Shown one piece after another: positions 24,291-33,453 of a DNA stretch of 64,000 nucleotides. This DNA is from Isoetes taiwanensis (taxonomy: Eukaryota; Streptophyta; Lycopodiopsida; Isoetales; Isoetaceae). Position 1 is the stretch's first letter. Each line of letters opens with the position of its first letter. The notes beneath the pieces are model-generated. The model did no database searches, had not been told where the DNA came from, and worked only from the letters and a program-made list of their open reading frames with translations. Position numbers and translations under genes: made by a program. Location: NCBI GenBank assembly GCA_021234155.1, contig JAJEKV010000040.1, positions 12,481,072-12,545,071 of the forward strand, read 5' to 3'.

Positions 24291-26459
24291 TGACATGTGC
24301 AGGCCAGTGAGCAGTTCGTGACCTGCCCATGTATAGAGGGTTGCTGATGACCCGACTTTTTCGGATCCGTTTTGTTTACATGTGTGATTTTCGTCGCTAA
24401 GTTTGTAAAATGCACTGTGGTGCTTGCACTTTGATATTTTCAACTTCAATGTATTACTGTCTGAAATAATGAGTTATCTCCCTTTCTTGAGTATATTCTT
24501 TCCTGATCTAGTTTCTTCAAGTAATTGTCTCTGATTAACTAACCCCAATGCTGAGGACAACATTGTTTTTAAGGAGGGGAGAATGTGACGTTCCACGTAT
24601 TTATACGGTATACGTAACGTATTTATATGGTATACGTATAAATATACCGACACGTCACCCACTAAAGGTACGCCACCATGGGGTATTGTAACCTAGGGGG
24701 TTGACCTAAAAAGGGATTTAATTGATAATAACCTATAATCTAGGCATTAATATTAAATGGGTTAATTAGATTAATTAATGCTTTGGTAAGGCGCCACCTG
24801 GCCTAAATTGATTGGCCAGCATGGGGACTTCCAAATTGGGCTGTCAACCTGATCCCTATCCCTAATTGACTCCCAAAATTCGTCCAAAAGGAGCAGGAGC
24901 TGAGCACCACCATACCAAGCACTTTTACCTGTGTAGCTGAAGCTGAATACCAAGACCCAGGAGATGGAAGCACCCAATGGTAACGGGTCCAGCCAGAACT
25001 CAGGTGGGTGGCTAGTATAGTTTGTGAATTCTAGGGTAGCGCCCCTGTTGGGCACTGGTTGTGATTGTTTCTCTGTTCTCTCTATGTTACTTGTAGGAAC
25101 TAACCCTTGATTGTAAAGGTGAGTTCTCTTTATTTCTGATTCTGATCTTGCTCTTAAAGGATGGATTGATAGTTCTTTGCACAGTAATACTCTTGGAATG
25201 GGGGGATTACGGGGGGTAGAGACCTCTGAGCCCATGTATTGTAGTATGCTTCTAGATAGAGCCCTGTATTATCCCACTAGTTGCGGCCTGTGTACAAGAG
25301 ACCACCGGGTCGTAGATGCTATGGCCTGGCTTAGCACCAGAGAAGGGACACAGTGGTGAAGTGGGGGTGTGGTCTTGCACGAACATAAAAGGCTCCTGAG
25401 ACTCCTACAGTGGGCTAGGCCTGATAGCCGGTCACGTAGAGGGCCGGGTATGGGTCTGACACTCCCTGGGTGTAGAGGTGTGATCCGTATGGAGCATCTT
25501 GCACTTTGAGTAGATTTAGGGTGAGTAAGTCGGGTACGGATGCGGGGGTCGCTGATGCGGCACGTATTCTCTAGCTCACCCATGGAACCCTGTGATCCTG
25601 GAAGGGGACGCCTCCCCGACCTGCCTCATCGGACGGGGCTTCATGAACCCTGTAGTAGGCTCGCAGGGTGATACCTTGAGTCTGCGTGTCCGGAAGGCTA
25701 TAGTGATCCCATAGCATGATTCGACTTATCTGCAAAGTGTGCACAGGAGGGGCGGATGGAGTGGACAACCCTAGCCGATGTTCTATGCCAGCCAACGCCA
25801 GGTTATACCTCTGTCTGCTGATCTCTTGAGACCGAGCCGTCAGTCTATCCTCACAGGAGTCTAAACCGGGGTAGAACCTGGGGTTTGGGGTGTTTCCTTA
25901 GGGTTAGATGCATATTCTTTGCCGTTGGTATTTGGATGGATGTTCCACCCTTCGTGGTGGATATTTATATATATTTGTGCTGTGTGCTAACATGTATTTA
26001 CGCTTCCGCGACGTAGGAGTCCCACTGAAGGCGTGGGCCGAATGACACCTCCGTGTCCTTCACTCGGGCATCTTTCCATAGATGGCCCGGGATAGACGGA
26101 GGGCCCTGCTCGTGGCGATACGGTCGCCATGGGAGGGAAAAGTCCCCGTATGTATACGGCCGGGGGTCGTATATATTCAGGGAGCGTCACATCAACAATG
26201 GATGGCTAGATCCTCTACCTCCACGCCAACTCCATGCACTTAGACAGCCAAACATTGCTACTGAAGTTGAGCTCTCAAAGGAAGTATCTTCTCGGGTCCT
26301 GCACCTCTTGACGTAGCTAGTGTAGGGAAACACGTTCCATTGGAGTTATAGGAGGAACTTGCAAAAATCAAGATTCCTCTTAGTTTGCCCACGATCTTCA
26401 ACTTTGTCCTGCTCTTAGGGAACAATTGCCTTTTCCCATTGTTCTTGTTGGCATGATGG
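24290..26459 (+). repeat. Inverted copy of the element's 3' end plus host flank
   Basis: This stretch is the reverse complement of about 17890-20065. In plus-strand order it holds 3' untranslated sequence, polypurine tract (24574-24586), a full LTR (24587-26191), the target duplication and 268 bp of copy B host sequence (26192-26459). The untranslated part is about 98 percent identical to 19761-20060 by eye. Because the host flank and target duplication came along, the inversion must post-date insertion into copy B, or the assembly is wrong here. The left border shares an ATGTCAATATAT microhomology with gag. Confidence 0.85.
24587..26191 (+). repeat. Internal LTR copy, plus orientation
   Basis: Starts TGTGACGTTCCACG after a polypurine tract and ends GGAGCGTCACA, 1605 bp. 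Orientation is opposite to the host element. The first half is identical or nearly so to the LTR copy starting at 26460 and to the 5' LTR (37427-36800). Open frames of 60-154 codons recur in every LTR copy but are by-products of LTR conservation. Confidence 0.88.
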
Positions 26460-29400
26460 CCACCATGGGGTATTGTAACCTAGGGGGTTGACCTAAAAAG
26501 GGATTTAATTAGCTAAATCATTAAAGATAATAACCTATAATCTAGGCATTAATATTAAATGGGTTAATTAGATTAATTAATGCTTTGGTAAGGCGCCACC
26601 TGGCCTAAATCGATTGGCCAGCATGGGGACTTCCAAATTGGGCTGTCAACCTGATCCCTATCCCTAATTGACTCCCAAAATTCGTCCAAAAGGAGCAGGA
26701 GCTGAGCGCCACCATACCAAGCACTTTTACCTGTGTAGCTGAAGCTGAACACCAAGACCCAGGAGATGGAAGCACCCAATGGTAACGGGTCCAGCCAGAA
26801 CTCAGGTGGGTGGCTAGTATAGTTTGTGAATTCTAGGGTAGCGCCCCTGTTGGGCACTGGTTGTGATTGTTTCTCTGTTCTCTCTATGTTACTTGTAGGA
26901 ACTAACCCTTGATTGTAAAGGTGAGTTCTCTTTATTTCTGATTCTGATCTTGCTCTTAAAGGATGGATTGATAGTTCTTTGCACAGTAATACTCTTGGAA
27001 TGGGGGGATTACGGGGGGTAGAGACCTCTGAGCCCATGTATTGTAGTATGCTTCTAGATAGAGCCCTGTATTATCCCACTAGTTGCGGCCTGTGTACAAG
27101 AGACCACCGGGTCGTAGATGCTATGGCCTGGCTTAGCACCAGAGAAGGGACACAGTGGTGAAGTGGGGGTGTGGTCTTGCACGAACATAAAAGGCTCCTG
27201 AGACTCCTACAGTGGGCTAGGCCTGATAGCCGGTCACGTAGAGGGCCGGTTATGGGTTTGACACTCCCTGGGTGTAGAGGTGTGATCCGTATGGAGCATC
27301 TTGCACTTTGAGTAGATTTAGGGTGAGTAAGTCGGGTATGAATGCGGGGGTTTGATGCGGCCGCGTATTCTCTAGCTCACCCATGGAACCTGTGATCACG
27401 GAAGGGGCCCCGGAGGCCTGCCTCATCGGACGGGGCTTCATGAACCTGTAGTAGGCTTCTTGGGGTGATACCTTGGAGTCTGCGTGTCGGGAAGGCTATA
27501 GTGATCCCATAGCATGATTCGACTTATCTGCAAAGTGTGCACGGGGAGGGGCGGATGGGTGGACAACCCTAGCCGATGTTCTATGCCATAGCGCCGGAGT
27601 TATACCTCTGTCTGGCGATCTCTTGAGGCCAGAGCCGTCGAGTCTATCCTCACGAGGGAGTCTCTAGGGGTAGAACACGGGGTTTGGGGTGTTTCCTTAG
27701 GGTTAGATGCATATTCTTTTTTGCCGTTGGTATTTGGATGGATGTTCCACCCCGTGGTGGATATTTATATATATTTGTCTTTGTGTGCTAACATGTATTT
27801 CACGCTTCGCGACGTAGGAGTCCGGGCGTGGGCGAATGACACCTCCGTGTCCTTCACTCGGGCATCTTTCCATAGATGGCGGGATAGGCGGAGACCCTGC
27901 TTCGTGGCGATCACGATTCGCCATGGGAGGAAGTCCCCGTATGTATCTGCCACGGGTGTCGTGGCGCTCCACGAATATATCGACCCCGGCGTATACATGC
28001 GGGACTTTCCCCCATGGCCCATGGCCGCCGAAGGGGCCTTCATCGAGCCATCTATGGAAAGATGCCCGAAGTGAAGGACACCTGGAGGTGTCATTCGCCC
28101 ACGCCGCTGGGACTCCTACGCCGCGAAGCGTAAATACATGTTAGCACACAAAGACAAATATATATAAATATCCACCACGTAAGGGTGGAACATCCATCCA
28201 AATACCAACGGCAAAGAATATGCATCTAACCCTAAGGAAACACCCCAAAACCCCGTGTTCTACCCCGGCTTAGACTCCCCGTGAGGATAGATCGACGGCT
28301 CGGTCTCTCAAGAGATCAGCAGATTTAGGTATAACCGGCGCTATCGGCATAGAACATCGGGCTAGGGTTGTCCACTCCATCCCCTCCCGCGGCACACTTT
28401 GCAGATGGGTCGAAGTCACGCCATGGCTTCGCTTATAGCCTTCCGGGAGACGCAGTGCTCGAGGTATCACCTCGGCCGAAGCCTACCTGTGGTTCATGAC
28501 GCCCGGCCCGATGAGGTGTCGTGGAAGCGCCCCTTCCGTGATCACAGCTGTAAGGGTTCCATGGGTGAGCTAGAGAATACGTGCCGCATCGTAACACCCC
28601 CCGCATTCATACCCAACTTACTCACCCTAAATCTACTCAAAGTGCAAGATGCTCCATATGGATCACACCTCTACACCTGTGGGAGTGTCGGACCCATACC
28701 CGCCCCCACGGACCGGGCCATCGTGCCTAGCTCCACCGTAGGAGTCTCGTGAGACTTTTATGTTCGCGGCAAGACCCCACCCCCACTTCACCACTGTGTC
28801 CCTTCTCCGGGTGCTAAGCCGTGCCATAGCATCTACAACCCTATGGTCTCTTGTACACAGTGCGCTAACTAGTGGGATAAATATGTGGCTCTATCTAGGA
28901 GCATACTATAATACATGGGCTCAGAGGTTCTACCCCCGTAATCCCCCATTCCAAGAGTATTACTGTGCAAAGAACTATCAATCCATCCTTTAAGAGCAAG
29001 ATCAGAATCAGAAATAAAGAGAACTCACCTTTACAATCAAGGGTTAGTTCCTACAAGTAACATAGAGAGAACAGAGAAACAATCACAACCAGTGCCCAAC
29101 AGGGGCGCTACCCTAGAATTCACAAACTATACTAGCCACCCACCTGAGTTCTGGCTGGACCCGTTACCATTGGGTGCTTCCATCTCCTGGGTCTTGGTGT
29201 TCAGCTTCAGCTACACAGGTAAAAGTGTTTGGTATGGTGGTCTTTTGGACGAATTTTGGGAGTCAATTAGGGATAGGGATCAGGTTGACAGCCCAATTTG
29301 GAAGTCCCCATGCTGGCCAATCGATTTAGGCCAGGTGGCACCTTACCAAAGCATTAATTAATCTAATTAACCCATTTAATATTAATGCCTAGATTATAGG

Positions 29401-29563
29401 TTATTATCTTTAATGATTTAGCTAATTAAATTCCTTTTTAGGTCAACCCCCTAGGTTACAATACCCCATGGTGGCGTACCTTTAGTGGGTGACGTGTCGG
29501 TATATTTATACGTATACCGTATAAATACGTTACATATACCGTATAAATACGTGGAACGTCACA
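26460..29563. repeat. Head-to-head LTR pair forming a 3-kb palindrome
   Basis: A plus-oriented LTR lacking its first ~90 bp (26460-about 27967) meets a minus-oriented LTR (about 27968-29563) almost without spacer. CCATGGGGTATTG at 26460 mirrors CAATACCCCATGG near 29470, which places the symmetry centre near 27965. Arms are about 1.5 kb. The outer parts match closely; the GC-rich centre shows many small indels. A polypurine-tract copy and about 90 bp of 3' untranslated sequence follow at 29564-29654. Confidence 0.85.
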
Positions 29564-29654
29564 TTCTCCCCTCCTTAAAAACAATGCTGTCCTCAGCATT
29601 GGGGTTAGTTAATCAGAGACAGTTACTTGAAGAAACTAGATCAGGAAAGAATAC

Positions 29655-30056
29655 ATACGGGGACTTTCCCCTCCCATGGCGACCGTATCGCCACGAGCAG
29701 GGCCCTCCGTCTATCCCGGGCCATCTATGGAAAGATGCCCGAGTGAAGGACACGGAGGTGTCATTCGGCCCACGCCTTCAGTGGGACTCCTACGTCGCGG
29801 AAACGTAAATACATGTTAGCACACAGCACAAATATATATAAATATCCACCACGAAGGGTGGAACATCCATCCAAATACCAACGGCAAAGAATATGCATCT
29901 AACCCTAAGGAAACACCCCAAACCCCAGGTTCTACCCCGGTTTAGACTCCTGTGAGGATAGACTGACGGCTCGGTCTCAAGAGATCAGCAGACAGAGGTA
30001 TAACCTGGCGTTGACTGGCATAGAACATCGGCTAGGGTTGTCCACTCCATCCGCCC
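29655..30056 (-). repeat. Partial LTR fragment joined to gag
   Basis: About 400 bp of LTR sequence runs from the ATACGGGGACTTTCC block to the CCACTCCATCCGCCC block, then switches abruptly into gag coding sequence at about 30057. It forms the upstream border of the insert that splits gag. Confidence 0.8.
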
Positions 30057-30873
30057 TCTTTTCATTCATCCCTGGTACGTATAGCCTCAGGCGCATGAAT
30101 TCATCAGTATAGGCCTGAACTGACATACCCTTCTGCTCCAGCCTGTAGAAGGTTTGGATTTGTTGGCATTTGTGCGCACGAGGCACATAATGCGACTTAA
30201 AAGCCTTGGCAAACTTTTTGAACTTGCACCTGCTCCTATCCAGGTGCTTGGCTCTGGCATAGCCCTTCCACCAAATACGGGCAACTCCTGTAAGGTTTGT
30301 GGTGGCAACCTTCCCTGTATCCTTTTCTGTCATTCCATAGGATTTCCCAAACTCCTTCATCTCGTCGAGCCAGGACTCTTCATTCAGCCCATCTCTAGAT
30401 TTACCATCAAATTGGGCCAATTTCCTATTTTTCCATATACTGGTTATGGCTGTATCAACTGTTTTACGGTACTCCTTGTCCCGGCGATGTGCATGGTCAC
30501 CGGATGACACCGACGACTCAAAAGACTCAGAAGAAGCTGACTGGGAGGAGGTGGCACTGTCCCTAGAGGGGCCTCGATGACGTTTGGAACGGTGCCTCCT
30601 CAGTACTGGTGCAGGACTGGATTCAGGTACAGAAGGCTGCTGTGGTGGGGGACTTGGTGGTAACGGAGGTAACTCCGGTCCATCCTCCTGAACATGCTGC
30701 GGTGGATTGACATTGAGTACATAAGTCTGTAACTCAACTAGTTGCCTCTTCATCAACATGAGTTCCTGCTCAAGGGTTAACCTACTGGCATTTGAGGGTG
30801 TCTGCCAGGCGGCGTTGCGTGCACCGTCTATATTGAGCATAAAAAGGTATAAGCAGAGTTTCAACAACATCAA
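30057..30873 (-). pseudogene. Chromovirus gag N-terminal and capsid region (split)
   Basis: The frame encodes a Pro-rich and Ser/Arg-rich N-terminus (LPPLPPSPPPQQP, HRSKRHRG). A typical gypsy capsid core follows: FDGKSRDGLNEESWLDEM, VARIWWKGYARA, FKKFAKAFKSHYVP, FYRLEQKGMSVQAYTDEFMRL. It breaks into LTR sequence at 30056; the rest of gag resumes at 24290. A splice-acceptor-like CTCAATATAG precedes codon GGT at 30825, in phase with the acceptors of the three accessory ORFs. The ORF's first Met (30873) lies upstream of that acceptor and may not be used. Confidence 0.85.
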
Positions 30874-31094
30874 TTCTCACAACAAGATCATTTTGGGTAG
30901 TACTGAAGAAAGAGTGAATAAGAGAAGACAAAAGAAAAGATTTTAATTATAAGTCAAAACAACTGTTACATTGCAGAGCTTCACACTGAAGGTAATTATC
31001 AACTTAAAGTTATATAATACAAAAGTGGATTCTATACATGGGCCACTTTCTTAGTCACACTGAAACATAACAAACAAAACTGGGGGGTCCGGAC

Positions 31095-31549
31095 CTAGGG
31101 GTTCGCGAAAGGGTACATGATGGAATAGCGAACGCTTTCACGTACATCTCTGACGAGCTTGTAACGTGCCCAGGCCTGGACGATAACATGCTGGTAGTCC
31201 CATGTGGGGCTAATAATAAGGAGATTGAAAAGCCTCCTTAATGCATGCCATAAGTGGTCGTTGGCATCCTCGAAAGCTTCGTGCCTGGACATACTCCAAT
31301 AGTCCCATGTGCGGCGAAGGGTCTGTTTCAGGTCGTCAAAGGCCCGTTCTCTGAGGATGTTAACTACCTCCATACCCTTATTGTCTGGATCATAAGGCTC
31401 TTCCGGCTCTTCGGGTTCATCCATCTCATAGTCACCCTCTCGTTCCGGGTACTCCCCATATCTTTGGCCGTAATCTTGTTCGGGAGGCCCTTGATCGTCC
31501 CTTCTTATCTGGTCGGTGATCCTCTCTTCGTACTCCTCGAATGTCTCTT
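31095..31549 (-). CDS. Accessory ORF 3 of the chromovirus, unrecognised
   Basis: About 150 codons are open from a splice-acceptor-like CGTCTTGCAG (exon start 31549); the first in-frame Met is at 31424. The N-terminal third is very acidic (EETFEEYEER, DEPEEPEEPYDPD). The rest is Trp- and Arg-rich and helical-looking (LKQTLRRTWDYWSMSRHEAF, HLWHALRRLFNLLI, VQAWARYKLVRDVRESV). Given the two histone-fold neighbours I compared it with H2B and H4 but found no convincing match. It lies between the H2A-like ORF and gag, on the same strand. Function unknown; perhaps a gag-like leader or a partner of the other accessory proteins, which is speculation. Confidence 0.6.
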
Positions 31550-31796
31550 CTGCAAGACGATAGGAGTGAATATATATATATATTGAACAATTCTTCTATA
31601 CTCCAACTTTAAGGAAGAGAATTAAACATTGAAGGGTAAAGACAATTCAATGGTTTTTCAACAGTACAAGAAAATACAAGGAAATATCCTGAATATATGT
31701 AAGAAAATAGTACATAGGTTATGTGGTGGCCCAGCAAAGGTAATGGCAATCAAAATTACTTAAAACTAGATACAATTGTCTGCTTAAAAACTAAAA

Positions 31797-33206
31797 CTAA
31801 GAGGTCGACCCTTCAACATCTTGTGCTTGGGTGTCAAACTCAGGCTCTGGTCGATGCTGCAGGAGTAGCACACTAGGACTAACTGATGAGGCAGCTGATG
31901 AAACTATCTCTGGAGGAACATTTGTAGCTAATGGCGCGGCAACCAGCAGACTCATGTTTATCCAAGAACCGATCTCATGGTCAAACACTGCAATGGCTAG
32001 ATCACGATTCACCAGGATGACCTGCTCAAGGTTAGGAGCTAACTTCTTATGGCCGGCTGTGGTCGAAAGTGCTCTGAGTGCCCAAATAGCTGCCTCTGCG
32101 TCAGGTGCAATGGCTTTAGCAAAGAAGAGAACCTGTCTGCTTGTAAAAGCCGACAAGAAGAACCGGGTAATATGGCATTTCAACCCCTGAACCATCGGAT
32201 GGGTTGAAGAGGCCAACTCAGACTCCAAGTTCTGGGGCAGCTCCTCCTCCATGGCAAAATCCTTCTCCTCCTGAGCATACTGGCTCTCATCACATAGATC
32301 CTCCATGGTTGGGTCGTCCTCGATCTTGACGACGACATCGTTGATGTTGGGCACATACGGCCCCGTAGCATGAAAAACCGATTCAGGAATTGAGGATGGA
32401 GTGCCCTGAATCATTAACTGCCGTAAGGATAGCAGTGTGCTGATAGGCTCAACATCAAGAGGCTGATAGTTGAGCAGTTGGTGGATCTCTGGCACATAGA
32501 CGGGTCGAGAATAATCAATGAAGTCATGCTGACCCTGACAATACTCGGCCAGCTCATAGAGAAGGTGAGCCGTCTTTTGCTTGCCCTTATTGGCGATATG
32601 CTGATACGCCCATTGAATGTCGCTCAGCAGCAAATAATCTTGATCCCCAACCTTGATGGTAGAAAGCGAGCTTAAGCCGACAAGAGCTTGGCCCTTACTA
32701 CGGGGTAAAGGCTTCTCTTTGGCCAATTCCTTCCATCTTACAAAGTCGGCGTAGCTTATCTGCTCATCCTCCTCAGGATCTGGCGGAAGTGGGAACTTGG
32801 CTTGCTCTAAAGCCGTGTCGGTACCGTCAACATACCTATCCATAATCAGAGCAAGGGCAAACTGGGCCTCAAAGTACAGGCCGTTAGAGCCACAATCAAT
32901 AATGGGGGCGTGCTTAGCACGTCTGAGAATGCCCTTACGAATATCATAACTGTGGCGATCATCCCCAAACATGTTCTCCAAGATATCCTTATGAAGATAG
33001 GGTTGAGGCGGCTCCCCGAAGAACTCTGCCTGGGGCAGGATTTCCTCATCATAAAACTCTAGGAAGGTCTGATAATCAGGGTGTGCGCGCATGTTGTCGA
33101 TGAGGTCGACTGTACACTGCAACATGGGATCCAAGAGAGGGTAGGGAACCTGGGGATCCCATTGCTCGCCTCCCATGTACCATGCTAGGCGCCCAGCGTA
33201 ATCCAT
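31797..33206 (-). CDS. Accessory ORF 2: large protein ending in an H2A-like histone fold
   Basis: The preferred start is the ATG at 33206, two bases after a strong acceptor (CCTCCGTCTGCAG). The longer frame from 33281 adds only a pyrimidine-derived Phe/Leu/Ser stretch. Product is about 469 residues. The first 330 residues are unrecognised and acidic. Genomic 32189-31902 then parallels H2A without large gaps: GLKCHITRF for GLQFPVGRI, IAPDAEAAIWAL for GAPVYLAAVLEYL, VILVNRDLAIAVFDHE for TRIVPRHIQLAVRNDE, and ATNVPPEI for the docking-domain motif GGVMPNI. Basic DNA-contact residues are largely lost, and there is no H2A-like tail. Identity is low, so this rests on ordered motif correspondence. 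It neighbours the clear H3-fold ORF in the same element. Confidence 0.65.
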   Translation of the reverse strand: MDYAGRLAWYMGGEQWDPQVPYPLLDPMLQCTVDLIDNMRAHPDYQTFLEFYDEEILPQAEFFGEPPQPYLHKDILENMFGDDRHSYDIRKGILRRAKHAPIIDCGSNGLYFEAQFALALIMDRYVDGTDTALEQAKFPLPPDPEEDEQISYADFVRWKELAKEKPLPRSKGQALVGLSSLSTIKVGDQDYLLLSDIQWAYQHIANKGKQKTAHLLYELAEYCQGQHDFIDYSRPVYVPEIHQLLNYQPLDVEPISTLLSLRQLMIQGTPSSIPESVFHATGPYVPNINDVVVKIEDDPTMEDLCDESQYAQEEKDFAMEEELPQNLESELASSTHPMVQGLKCHITRFFLSAFTSRQVLFFAKAIAPDAEAAIWALRALSTTAGHKKLAPNLEQVILVNRDLAIAVFDHEIGSWINMSLLVAAPLATNVPPEIVSSAASSVSPSVLLLQHRPEPEFDTQAQDVEGSTS

Positions 33207-33453
33207 TACTGCAGACGGAGGATGGGAGGAGAAAGAGAACAGAAGGAGTAAGAAATAATGAAACCCTAAAGTAGTTGTCACTTTTAAACTTTCTGGGCAC
33301 GGCGTTCAAGGCGCCAGCTCATTATTATTATTATGTTATATTTTCTTTATTCATAACAAAAAAAGAAAATCATAGTTAAAATAAGAAATCAAAACAGTCT
33401 TTATATTAATATATATCGATTTACATAGATACAAAAATTGTTGTTTTACAGAA
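33207..33453. other. AT-rich spacer with splice-acceptor character
   Basis: Between the H3-fusion stop and the H2A-like start. It contains ATTATTATTAT and A-rich runs, then a polypyrimidine tract ending CTGCAG on the minus strand. This suits an intron end rather than coding sequence. Confidence 0.5.

Noticed and set aside
24771-25235. A 154-codon ORF repeated almost identically at 26573-27037 and 36767-37231
   Set aside because: It lies inside LTR copies, is non-coding in character and is kept only because the LTRs are similar. No start context, domain or codon bias.
31095-31424. ORF 3 as an H2B or H4 fold
   Set aside because: I tried to match helix and loop motifs of H2B and H4 and found no ordered correspondence.
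33207-33281. Longer N-terminus of the H2A-like ORF (MTTTLGFHYFLLLLF), which looks like a signal peptide
   Set aside because: It is the translation of a polypyrimidine tract before a splice acceptor, so the ATG at 33206 is preferred.
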